Of a stretch of 64,000 bases of DNA, positions 34,589 to 42,896 are shown in pieces. This DNA comes from Bacteroidia bacterium. GTDB lineage: Bacteria; Bacteroidota; Bacteroidia; CAIKAF01. Both the position numbers and the translations under genes were made by a program. Every line of letters begins with the position of its first letter. Within the stretch, counting starts at the first letter, position 1. The notes under the pieces are model-generated. The model made no database searches. It was not told where the DNA came from and saw nothing but the letters and a program-made list of their open reading frames with translations. The DNA lies in the NCBI GenBank assembly GCA_030427255.1, contig JAUHWY010000003.1, positions 1 to 64,000 on the forward strand. The letters run 5' to 3'.

Positions 34589-35044
34589 ATGTTGTTATCT
34601 GTGTTTTCGTTTTTGTTGTGGTTTGGGCAAGCTCAAGCGTCCCTACCATCTGCCGAGCAGGAGTTAGCGCATCCGGAAAAGACCCGGATAGAATTTCACA
34701 TTGTATTTGGGAAGTACCGTCCGGAGATTGACGATTGCAAAGGCTTTGGCGTTTGCGATTTTCGCTTGGTTGTGGTTGGAGGCATCTCCGCTGATGAGCA
34801 AAATGCTTTGGCTACCGGCGAAGTAGATGGGAAAGGGAAACTGGTATTGAGTTTTGCACGTAGATCAGGACTTAGCGATTCGGCGTACCGAAAGTACTTT
34901 GCACGAGGTATTTTCTTAGTGGAAGCCGATTACCCGGTTTCAGAGAGCATCTGCAGCAAACTTGGCCTACGAAGAGGCTATGTAATAAAAGCCGGAAAAT
35001 ACCCGGTGAAAGAAGAAGGTAATTTGGTAAAGATAACCTTATGA
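34589..35044 (+). CDS. Small secreted protein of unknown function
   Basis: The 151-residue protein has a signal peptide (MLLSVFSFLLWFGQAQA) and a mature part of about 134 residues. I do not recognise the family. It has cysteines in DDCKGFGVCDF (about 48-58) and a third in ESICSKLG, and beta-rich segments such as CDFRLVVVGGIS and GKGKLVLSFARR. The C-terminus is basic (KAGKYPVKEEGNLVKITL). It is the first gene after a good promoter and overlaps the next lipoprotein gene by ATGA, so the two exported proteins are co-translated and may act together at the envelope. Confidence 0.7.
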   Translation: MLLSVFSFLLWFGQAQASLPSAEQELAHPEKTRIEFHIVFGKYRPEIDDCKGFGVCDFRLVVVGGISADEQNALATGEVDGKGKLVLSFARRSGLSDSAYRKYFARGIFLVEADYPVSESICSKLGLRRGYVIKAGKYPVKEEGNLVKITL

Positions 35045-35604
35045 AACCCTGCATACGAGCAGCCCTCGGGCTGCTCGTTTCTTTGGTCCTTCTAGCCTCT
35101 TGCCAATCCATAATGGGTCGGATGGCAGGCATTACCAAGCCCAAAGAAATGAGCAAGTCTGAGCTATTGAGTTGCATAAATGCCTTGAATTGGCCCCAAG
35201 ACGAAGTACTTTACATGACCCAAAAGGGCTGGCATCGTTACTTCAGCACCGAAGGGTATCTTCCACAAGTATTTGTATTTCGACCCGACGGCTGGCTAAG
35301 CTTTAAACGGGGAGGCCAAAACTGCGACAAGTCTTTTATGGATTTTGTGCCAACCATAAACCAAGGCACACTTCCGGTACACCAAGATTCGATGCATATC
35401 AAGGACTGGTGGCCGGAGTGGAGAAGCTTAAAGGACAGTTCTGCTACAGCCCCACCAAACGATATTGTATTGGTAAGCTTTTGGGCAAATTTTGCACGGC
35501 CGGTCTCGGTCTGGACCGAAAGGGTAGACAGCATCTGCAAAGCAGATCAGTTGCCCCTTCGGTTTTACCGAGTCAATGCCGACCCTATAGGCTGGAAACC
35601 CTAA
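35041..35604 (+). CDS. Lipoprotein of unknown function, thioredoxin-like size
   Basis: The 187-residue protein has a lipoprotein signal (GLLVSLVLLASC, Cys 21), then a mature domain with PQVFVFRPDGWLSFKRGGQNC, a long acid/aromatic loop (HIKDWWPEWRSLKD) and DIVLVSFWANFARPVSVW followed by a Cys. The alternation of strands and the VSFWANFAxP segment recall thioredoxin-fold proteins, but no CxxC is present, so redox activity is not supported. It overlaps the upstream secreted gene by four bases, and the next frame opens immediately at its stop. Function is unknown. Confidence 0.65.
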   Translation: MKPCIRAALGLLVSLVLLASCQSIMGRMAGITKPKEMSKSELLSCINALNWPQDEVLYMTQKGWHRYFSTEGYLPQVFVFRPDGWLSFKRGGQNCDKSFMDFVPTINQGTLPVHQDSMHIKDWWPEWRSLKDSSATAPPNDIVLVSFWANFARPVSVWTERVDSICKADQLPLRFYRVNADPIGWKP

Positions 35605-35606
35605 AC

Positions 35607-36503
35607 CTTGGGCTTTGGCCTCCTTGGAAGCCAAGTGAATGGTTTAGCTTATTGGCTCGAGCCACCGACAGCAGCAGCCAGGCAAAAACAAAGCACTTTT
35701 GGGTCCTGCATCCATCATTGCAATGGCAAAGCAGGCACCATTGGGAGCAATCGAACGAGGTGTTATGGGAGCTTCAACCCGGTTGGGAATTCCGGTACCG
35801 ACCAGAGGGGAGTATTCGCTCCTGGGAATGGCAAGTAGAACTTGAGCAACGGTTTAGAATACGCTGGATTCCTGACAGTTTAGTGGAAATAAACGAAGAC
35901 CATTGGCACTTGCAAGCACAATTGGACAAAAGTTTTGCTCATCAACAGCTGTTTTGGAGCCAGCAGGGGCGTCTAGAAAGCAAGGCGCTACCCGCAGCTT
36001 GGAAAGACGGAATGCATGGCCAAAGCGACCTAGAGTTTCCCTTCCCCTATGCCATGAATCCGGGCATATTCGCCTTCGACTCCGGAATTCGTTGGGAAGC
36101 TCCTCCCATGTGGGATTTGCGCTTGGGAATTAGCGGTGGAAAATTCAGTTGGATAAGCGACGCATCGCTGTGGACAAGATTTCCCGACGAAGATCAAATT
36201 TTTGGCATGGAAAGGCCGCAGCATTGGCGCTTTGACTATGGGTGTTCTGCACAAATACAGTGGCTTTGGGAGCCTAAGCCCTCTTGGAAAATCGAATTAA
36301 GGTCAAGGGCTTTTTACGGTTTTAATGAGGGTGCACAATGGAGTTTGGAAAGCGAAAAAAATCTGCAATGGAATCCTTGGCACCGTCTAGCCTTTGCTTG
36401 GGTAAGTCGCTGGCTATATCAGCCCTTGGTTTATCAGCACCACCAATGGATGATGGAATGGCGTTTGGGCTATATTTTGGGCAGCAAAGACAGCAGTCCT
36501 TGA
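35607..36503 (+). CDS. Probable outer-membrane beta-barrel-like protein, start uncertain
   Basis: The open frame (track start GTG 35409) runs through the lipoprotein gene in another frame, and only the part after 35604 looks like protein. It is rich in Trp and in alternating polar/hydrophobic strands (WQVELEQRFRIRWIPDSLVE, then MWDLRLGISGGKFSWISDAS), which suits a small outer-membrane barrel or DUF3078-like fold. No ATG exists before residue 100 of the visible homologous-looking part; TTG 35652 is the nearest in-frame alternative start. There is no obvious signal peptide, so the gene may be 5'-damaged or translated by readthrough or frameshift from the lipoprotein gene. Family unassigned. Confidence 0.5.
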   Translation, partial: LGLWPPWKPSEWFSLLARATDSSSQAKTKHFWVLHPSLQWQSRHHWEQSNEVLWELQPGWEFRYRPEGSIRSWEWQVELEQRFRIRWIPDSLVEINEDHWHLQAQLDKSFAHQQLFWSQQGRLESKALPAAWKDGMHGQSDLEFPFPYAMNPGIFAFDSGIRWEAPPMWDLRLGISGGKFSWISDASLWTRFPDEDQIFGMERPQHWRFDYGCSAQIQWLWEPKPSWKIELRSRAFYGFNEGAQWSLESEKNLQWNPWHRLAFAWVSRWLYQPLVYQHHQWMMEWRLGYILGSKDSSP

Positions 36504-36556
36504 TAGAGAAAAGCCTTAAAGGCTCCCAAAAAAGCTTTTGCTTTCCTAGGCTTGTG

Positions 36557-36564
36557 TATTTTCG
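36557..36564 (+). promoter_or_regulatory. -7-like element of mfd
   Basis: TATTTTCG lies 9 bases before ATG 36574. The same TATTTTCG variant precedes rplM, and TATCTTCG precedes prs. Confidence 0.45.
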
Positions 36565-36573
36565 CAGCACATC

Positions 36574-39500
36574 ATGGAAAATTCGCTCGCTGCAATTACC
36601 GAAGCCTGGGGCCAGTGGCTCAGACAACAACTTCCGGCACAAACTTGGGCACAAAAAGGCGTACAGATTCAAATTAAAGGACACACCGGCAGCGCTTTGG
36701 CCTTTGCCATGGAAGCTGTGGCCGGTCAAAGCCAAAAGCCTCAGCTTATGGTTGCCCAAGACCGGGAAGAAGCCGCTTATTTGTTCAATGATTTGCAGGC
36801 TTTGGTGGGGAACCAAGCAGTCTTCTTTCCGGAAAGTTACCGAAGGGCCTACGATGTAGAAGAAACCGACAATGGCAACATCATGCTGCGCACAGAGGCC
36901 TTGAACCTCATTGGGCAGGGCAAAGCTTCTATAATGGTTAGCTATCCGGAGGCCCTATCCGAAAAAGTGCTTGCTCCTCAAACGCTCAAAAGCAGTCGAC
37001 ATACCCTAAGCCTGGGGGACCCCTTAGACATGGATTTTTTGACGGATTTGTTGATTGAATTTGATTTTGAGCGGGAGGATTTTGTTTATGAGCCCGGTCA
37101 ATTTGCGCTGCGGGGTGGACTTATGGACGTTTTCTCCTACGCCATGGACCAGCCTGTGCGCATTGAATTTGATGGGGACTCCATAGGAAGTTTACGGACC
37201 TTTGATCCGGAAAGCCAATTGTCGACAGGAAGTCTCAGTCAGGCAGATTTGGTTCCTAGCATAGAGCGCAAACTGGAACACGAGTCAAGGATTGGTCTGA
37301 TTGATTTTTTCCCTGTTGCTCCTTTGCTTTGGACCTTCTCAACGGAGGCCTTGGAAGAAAGGTTACAGAGCCGCTTTGCAGAGGCTCAAGACCGCTTTGA
37401 AACACTGGATGGCCCTGTAAAAAGACAACAGCCTGATCAGCTTTACCTAAGCGCGGAAGCATGGCGCCACTGCAGCCAAGATTTAGTAAAGCTGCACTTT
37501 GGGAAGGCCGAAAATCAAGGGGTATTGTTGGACTTAAATTGTAGACCTCCTGCCCAAATTCACAAAAATTTTGCTTTGTTGAAGGACCGCTGGGAATGGC
37601 TTAAAGAGCAAAACCAGCGTATCTTTTTAATGAGCGACCAAGAAAAGCAAAGAGGCCGCTTGTTTACCATTTTGGGCGAGCAGTTTCCCGAGTGGAACCC
37701 AAAGGAGCTAATAGACATAGTTTCGACCGGTATTCGGGGAGGCTTTGAAGCTCCGGATTTAGGATTGGCCATTTACACCGACCACGAAATCTTTGATAAG
37801 TACAGGAGATTTAAGCTAAAGGCTAGATTTAGCAAGGAGCAAGCCGTTTCTATTAAGGAGTTGGCCCAATTGCAACCGGGGGATTATGTAACCCATATTG
37901 ATCATGGTGTTTGCCAGTTTGCCGGTTTGGAGAAGCAAAGGATTGGTCAAAAAGTACAAGAGGTAATTAAGTTGGTCTTTAAGGACGGAGATTCCGTGTT
38001 TGTGAGCATACACAGCTTGCACCGCATTAGTCGTTACAGCGGCAAGGACGGAAAACAGCCAAGTTTGTCTAAGTTGGGCAGTCAGGCTTGGTCAAAATTA
38101 AAAGCCAAGGCAAAATCCAGGGTCAAAGAGCTGGCCTTTGACCTTTTAAAATTATATGCTCGGCGCAAGCAAGAAAAAGGCTTTGCTTTTGGTGCTGACA
38201 CTTACCTAATGCACGAATTGGAGGCCTCCTTTCCCTTTGAAGAAACACCGGATCAGGCCCAAGCCATTGCTGATGTAAAAGCAGACATGGAACGCCCCTA
38301 CCCTATGGATCGGCTGGTTTGCGGCGACGTAGGTTTTGGCAAAACCGAGGTAGCGCTCCGTGCGGCCTTTAAAGCGGTTTGTGACGGCAAACAAGTGGCC
38401 GTATTGGTTCCCACCACTATTTTGGCACTTCAGCATTTCAAGACCTTTAAAAAACGCATGGAAGGGCTTCCGGTATCTATTGACTACATTAATCGATTCC
38501 GAAGTACAGCCCAGCAAAAAGAAAGTTTGGCAGCCTTAGCCGATGGCCGTTTAGACATACTCATTGGCACCCATCGCATTATTGGCAAGGATGTAAAGTT
38601 CAAAGACTTGGGACTCCTGATTGTAGATGAGGAACAAAAGTTCGGTGTAAGCGCCAAAGAAAAACTCAAAACGCTACGGGTAAATGTAGACACGCTCACC
38701 ATGACCGCGACGCCCATTCCCCGGACCTTGCAATTCAGCTTACTTGGCGCACGTGACCTATCCGTTATACGTACTCCACCCCACAACCGTTACCCTGTCA
38801 TTACCGAAATCAAAGGTTTCAACGAAGCCTTTATTAGGGATGCCCTTTTGTATGAATTGGGAAGAAATGGGCAAGTCTTCTTTTTGCATAACCGGGTAAG
38901 CAACCTTCCCGAAATAGCCGGCATGCTTCAACGCTTGGTTCCCGATGCCAAAATCCGCTATGCCCATGGCCAAATGGACGGAAAGGAGCTAGAAGGCATA
39001 ATGCTCGATTTTATTGAGGGAGATTTTGACGTACTGGTTTCTACATCCATTATTGAAAACGGCTTGGACGTACCCAACGCCAATACCATGATTATTAATC
39101 AGGCACACACCCACGGCTTAAGTGATTTGCACCAAATGCGCGGGCGCGTTGGCAGAGGAAATCGAAAAGCCTTTTGCTACCTTATTACTCCTCCATTTTA
39201 CGGTCTTCCCCAAGAAAGCCGAAGACGTTTGCAAGCCTTGGTTGAATTTTCGGATTTGGGAAGTGGGTTTAACATTGCCATGAAAGACCTGGATATTCGC
39301 GGAGCCGGGGATTTACTGGGGGCAGAACAAAGTGGCTTTGTACACGAAATGGGCTACGAAACCTACCAGCGCATCTTAGCAGAGGCTGTTCAGGAGCTTA
39401 AGGAAGAGTCTTTTAAGGAGACCTTCAAGGAGGAACTAGAAAGCCAAGCCCACCAATGGGCTCAGGATTGTCAAATAGATACCGACATGGCGCTTTTGCT

Positions 39501-39936
39501 GCCCGATAGCTATGTAGACCAAATCGCTGAGCGTTTAGCTTTGTACAAGGAATTAGACAGTCTAGATTCCAGAATGGAGGTGGCCCGATTTGGACAAAAA
39601 TTAGAGGACCGTTTTGGCCCACTTCCTCCACAAGCCCGAGAACTTCTCAAGACCATTGAGTTAAGAATGAAGGCACGAAGCTTGGGAATTGAAAAACTAG
39701 TACTCAAGGGTGGACGCATGCTGTGCTATTTTCCGGGTCAAGACCGTACCGCATTTTACGAAAGTCAACTGTTTCAATCTTTGCTCAATCGACTGGCCGA
39801 ACTACGGAAAGTGCAAATGAACCAAAAAAACGACCGCCTTACCCTAAGTTTTCAGGCAGTAGACAGTGTTCAAAAAGCTTTGGCGCATTTGGAGGACTTA
39901 ATGCCCGGAGAGGCCGAATCCGATTCTGAGAACTAA
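36574..39936 (+). CDS. mfd: Transcription-repair coupling factor Mfd
   Basis: The 1120-residue SF2 translocase removes RNA polymerase stalled at lesions and recruits UvrA. The N-terminal UvrB-like region (YELLF-type start, VSYPEALSEKV) is followed by the polymerase-interaction domain (LQPGDYVTHIDHGVCQFAGL, about 433-452). The helicase core has GDVGFGKTEVALRAAF (Walker A, about 585), DEEQKFG (Walker B, about 684) and MTATPIPRTLQFSL, and motif VI is MRGRVGRGNR. The TRCF C-terminal domain is present. Length is standard. It is monocistronic, with prs following after 52 bases. Confidence 0.97.
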   Translation: MENSLAAITEAWGQWLRQQLPAQTWAQKGVQIQIKGHTGSALAFAMEAVAGQSQKPQLMVAQDREEAAYLFNDLQALVGNQAVFFPESYRRAYDVEETDNGNIMLRTEALNLIGQGKASIMVSYPEALSEKVLAPQTLKSSRHTLSLGDPLDMDFLTDLLIEFDFEREDFVYEPGQFALRGGLMDVFSYAMDQPVRIEFDGDSIGSLRTFDPESQLSTGSLSQADLVPSIERKLEHESRIGLIDFFPVAPLLWTFSTEALEERLQSRFAEAQDRFETLDGPVKRQQPDQLYLSAEAWRHCSQDLVKLHFGKAENQGVLLDLNCRPPAQIHKNFALLKDRWEWLKEQNQRIFLMSDQEKQRGRLFTILGEQFPEWNPKELIDIVSTGIRGGFEAPDLGLAIYTDHEIFDKYRRFKLKARFSKEQAVSIKELAQLQPGDYVTHIDHGVCQFAGLEKQRIGQKVQEVIKLVFKDGDSVFVSIHSLHRISRYSGKDGKQPSLSKLGSQAWSKLKAKAKSRVKELAFDLLKLYARRKQEKGFAFGADTYLMHELEASFPFEETPDQAQAIADVKADMERPYPMDRLVCGDVGFGKTEVALRAAFKAVCDGKQVAVLVPTTILALQHFKTFKKRMEGLPVSIDYINRFRSTAQQKESLAALADGRLDILIGTHRIIGKDVKFKDLGLLIVDEEQKFGVSAKEKLKTLRVNVDTLTMTATPIPRTLQFSLLGARDLSVIRTPPHNRYPVITEIKGFNEAFIRDALLYELGRNGQVFFLHNRVSNLPEIAGMLQRLVPDAKIRYAHGQMDGKELEGIMLDFIEGDFDVLVSTSIIENGLDVPNANTMIINQAHTHGLSDLHQMRGRVGRGNRKAFCYLITPPFYGLPQESRRRLQALVEFSDLGSGFNIAMKDLDIRGAGDLLGAEQSGFVHEMGYETYQRILAEAVQELKEESFKETFKEELESQAHQWAQDCQIDTDMALLLPDSYVDQIAERLALYKELDSLDSRMEVARFGQKLEDRFGPLPPQARELLKTIELRMKARSLGIEKLVLKGGRMLCYFPGQDRTAFYESQLFQSLLNRLAELRKVQMNQKNDRLTLSFQAVDSVQKALAHLEDLMPGEAESDSEN

Positions 39937-39988
39937 CCTTGGTCAATGCCCTATCTACTCGTATCTTCGTCCTTACAAGGCATATCCT

Positions 39989-40924
39989 ATGAATCCTTTT
40001 AAAATATTTTCGGTTTCCGAACACAGCGAAAAGCTCACCAAGGACATTGCCTCCACATTGCAGGTTACTCCCGGCGCTCTCTACAATACTAGGTTTAGTG
40101 ATGGCGAAGTATATGCTCGATTCGATGAAACGATTCGAGGTGAAACCGTGGTTCTGATTGCTCAAGTAGACTTGCCATACCATCATTTATTTGAGCTCTT
40201 TGTGGCTGCAGATGCCGCCAGACGGTCATCGGCAAAAGAAATTGTAGCGGTAATTCCCTACTTGCCCCACAGCAGACAAGAACGAAGAGATGGTGAACGA
40301 ACGGCTGTAACCTCTCGATTAATTGCAGATTTTATTGAGCACGCCGGCGCAACTCGTGTGCTTACGGTGGATATGCACACCCTTAGCATTGAAGGTTTTT
40401 TTAAACTACCCATCGACCACCTGCAAATGAGCTCGGTGTTTTTGGAGGATTTGCGCAGCCGTTATGCCAAAGACGACCTTTTGTTATGCAGTCCCGACTT
40501 TGGCGGACTCAAACGTATTAGAGCGTACAAACAAGCCTTGGACTGCGACATGGCAGTGATTCACAAAGAGCGCTTACGACCTAACCAAGTCGATAATATG
40601 GAGATTATCGGAAATGTAAAAGGTAGGGACGTAGTGCTTATTGATGACCTAATCGACACCGGAGGAACTTTAGTTAAGGCCGCTGAATTGTTGCTTCAAC
40701 AAGGTGCCAGATCAGTCTCGGCCTACTGTACACATGCCGTATTGAGCGGAGATGCACCAAAGCGCTTGTTGGCATCCCCGCTAAAAGAAGTCGTTTGGAC
40801 TAATACCATACCCAATCGTCCTACCGGAGCCAAGTTTCGAACCATCAATTGTGCGCCTCTTTTGGCACGCGCTTTAAAACAACTGCTCTCCAACCAAAGC
40901 ATCAAAGCCATTAACCAATTGTAA
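39989..40924 (+). CDS. prs: Ribose-phosphate pyrophosphokinase
   Basis: The 311-residue enzyme makes PRPP from ribose 5-phosphate and ATP. The family motifs are present: RFSDGEVYARFDETIRG near 33-49, PYLPHSRQERRD (ATP-binding), VDMHTLSIEGFF (flexible loop and metal site) and the PRPP loop VVLIDDLIDTGGTLVKAAEL (about 212-231). The length is typical of class I enzymes. Its stop is two bases before the TTG start of the following membrane protein, so the two may be co-translated. TATCTTCG about 20 bases upstream of the ATG is a possible -7 element. Confidence 0.95.
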   Translation: MNPFKIFSVSEHSEKLTKDIASTLQVTPGALYNTRFSDGEVYARFDETIRGETVVLIAQVDLPYHHLFELFVAADAARRSSAKEIVAVIPYLPHSRQERRDGERTAVTSRLIADFIEHAGATRVLTVDMHTLSIEGFFKLPIDHLQMSSVFLEDLRSRYAKDDLLLCSPDFGGLKRIRAYKQALDCDMAVIHKERLRPNQVDNMEIIGNVKGRDVVLIDDLIDTGGTLVKAAELLLQQGARSVSAYCTHAVLSGDAPKRLLASPLKEVVWTNTIPNRPTGAKFRTINCAPLLARALKQLLSNQSIKAINQL

Positions 40925-40926
40925 CC

Positions 40927-42336
40927 TTGGGGCAGTTTCTATCCATAATCGATGTGTTTTGGTTGCTTGCTCTGCCCATTGGACTCAATGTTTGGGCGAG
41001 AGTGCAGGTCGAAAAAAACTTGGCTACCAAACCCCATTTCCGCTTTTTTCGTCAAGCCCTCAACTACCGACTGCTCATGGGTATGGCATTTATTGGCATT
41101 TACCTGTTTGTATATGGCGGGGGCGACACCATCAATTACTGGCTTGGCGGTAATGCCATGAAAAACCTATTGCTCCAAAGCCCGGGACGTTACTTGGAAA
41201 TGATGTATGGGGAACCTACTTGGGCCAAGTACTGGAATAATTTTAATGCCGATACGGGCTACCCACCCACCTGGCTTTATCGGAGATTAGAAAACGTGGT
41301 TGTGATTCGCTTTGCCTCTATTCCCTTGCTTTTTACCGGGGGTAGTTTGGTTGGTGGCACCATGGTTTTTGCCTTCTTTTCCTTTAAGGCCATTTGGAAG
41401 CTTTACGAAATGTTCATTTACTATTTCCCTAAACATGAGAAGGTGTTAAGTTGGTCTATTCTTTTCTTTCCTTCAGTAGCATTTTGGGGAACAGGCATTA
41501 TGAAGGATACACTAACCATGATTGGCATGGGGTATTTCTTGTACATATTTTACCGCCGGTTTGTACTTCGCAATATTTCCTTATTGCCATTTCTGTTTTG
41601 GCTGTTGGTCTATGGATACATTGTGTACATAGTTAAGCCCTATGTGCTTATTGCATCTGCACCGGCTTTGCTCATTTGGTTGAATATTGAAACCATTAGA
41701 CGCATCAAAAGTGTGCTTATTCGAGTGGTGGTGCTTCCTTTAGGCTTAATTACTACCATTTTACTTGGCATTGTTGCCTACCTAAACTCCGGAGAAGCCT
41801 TTGGCGAATATGCTCCCGATACCATTTTGGAAAGAGCCGCCATTACCCAACAAGATTTGGTACGCGAAGATGCCTATGGAGGAAACAGCTTTGATATTGG
41901 TGCCTTTGACCCCACCATTGGTGGTGTGCTTTCAAAAGCCCCTGTAGCCATTTCGGCAGGATTGTATCGTCCTTTTTTATGGGAATCCGGAAATATAGTT
42001 ATGCTTTTCTCAGGACTCGAAAACACCTTTCTGCTGTTGATTAGTCTTTTCTTATTAATCAAACTTTCACCTATTGGGGTTTTTCGTCGTATTCAGGCCT
42101 ATCCGCTCTTTTTCTTTTGCTTTATATTTTCTCTGTTGATGGCCTTTTCCATTGGCCTTACTACGGCCAATTTTGGAGCCTTGGTGCGCTACAAAATTCC
42201 TTTACTGCCTTTTTATGCATCCATGGTAATGCTCATGTATCGATTGGAGGGCAGTTATAAAGCCGAACAAAAAAAGGTGAAAGAAATCAAGGCAGAAGAA
42301 GCACGAAAGGCAGAAGAGGCTGAGGTTAAAGCTTAA
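40927..42336 (+). CDS. Polytopic membrane protein of unknown function (polymerase/glycosyltransferase-like)
   Basis: The 469-residue protein has about ten predicted membrane helices, for example LLMGMAFIGIYLFVYGGGD near 50-68 and MIGMGYFLYIFYRR near 198-211. Large extracytoplasmic loops include WAKYWNNFNADTGYPPTWLYR. The layout and the FWGTGIMKDTLTM segment resemble EpsG/O-antigen-polymerase-like membrane proteins, but no catalytic motif can be named. It must start at TTG 40927, since no ATG precedes the first helix. The C-terminus is a charged helix rich in Glu, Lys and Ala. It lies two bases after prs. Confidence 0.65.
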   Translation: MGQFLSIIDVFWLLALPIGLNVWARVQVEKNLATKPHFRFFRQALNYRLLMGMAFIGIYLFVYGGGDTINYWLGGNAMKNLLLQSPGRYLEMMYGEPTWAKYWNNFNADTGYPPTWLYRRLENVVVIRFASIPLLFTGGSLVGGTMVFAFFSFKAIWKLYEMFIYYFPKHEKVLSWSILFFPSVAFWGTGIMKDTLTMIGMGYFLYIFYRRFVLRNISLLPFLFWLLVYGYIVYIVKPYVLIASAPALLIWLNIETIRRIKSVLIRVVVLPLGLITTILLGIVAYLNSGEAFGEYAPDTILERAAITQQDLVREDAYGGNSFDIGAFDPTIGGVLSKAPVAISAGLYRPFLWESGNIVMLFSGLENTFLLLISLFLLIKLSPIGVFRRIQAYPLFFFCFIFSLLMAFSIGLTTANFGALVRYKIPLLPFYASMVMLMYRLEGSYKAEQKKVKEIKAEEARKAEEAEVKA

Positions 42337-42425
42337 ATTGCTAGGACATTCATCTTGCCCAAAAGGGCGATTTCTTAATTTCGGTTAAGGTGATTTATAT
42401 CATAAATTTTAAAATAAAAGATTCT

Positions 42426-42433
42426 CAACTTTG
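42426..42433 (+). promoter_or_regulatory. -7-like element of the metal-efflux operon (leaderless type)
   Basis: CAACTTTG, one mismatch to TAnnTTTG, lies 4 bases before the GTG at 42438 and supports that start over the track's 42390. Confidence 0.5.
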
Positions 42434-42437
42434 CCTA

Positions 42438-42833
42438 GTGAAACGGTTTATTGGAATAGCAATGTATGTTTTAGCCATCGGCTTTTGGCTTATTCATGCA
42501 TTTACTCCACACCATCACCATGGTTCATTTATTGCCATAGAGCAACAAGGGATTGACCACATCACCACTGCCGAACACAACCCGCTTCATGATTGGCTTG
42601 AGGTAGACTTAGGAAGCAACCACCTGAATCTTGGGCTTCGCAAATCAGCAGAGCATAATTTCTGCATCCCACCTTATTCACACTTCATAAGTATTAACGA
42701 GGCTACGCCTTCACTACTAAAAGTAGAAAAATCCTTTTCTCCCCGCTCGAGCCGCCCTGCCTTTGTAAAATCTAGGTTTAAGAACCCTCAACCTGGAAGA
42801 GTGCCCGTGGGGCACAGCCCTCCTTTGGTGTAA
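42438..42833 (+). CDS. Small His-rich membrane-anchored protein heading a metal-efflux operon
   Basis: With GTG 42438 the protein has 131 residues: a basic start (KRFIGIAMYVLAIGFWLIH), one hydrophobic segment and then HAFTPHHHHGSF. The mature region has further His residues (IDHITTAEHNPLHDWLE) and a basic, Pro-rich C-terminus. Comparable small His-rich proteins precede CzcA-type pumps in Bacteroidota and may bind the metal; that role is inference. It is 63 bases upstream of the pump gene on the same strand. The alternative start at 42390 would put the promoter element within the gene. Confidence 0.7.
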   Translation: MKRFIGIAMYVLAIGFWLIHAFTPHHHHGSFIAIEQQGIDHITTAEHNPLHDWLEVDLGSNHLNLGLRKSAEHNFCIPPYSHFISINEATPSLLKVEKSFSPRSSRPAFVKSRFKNPQPGRVPVGHSPPLV

Positions 42834-42896
42834 TGCAACACTTTTTCTCTGCCTCTTTACAGAAGCAGGTTTTTGCCTTACAACCAAACTCTTAGT

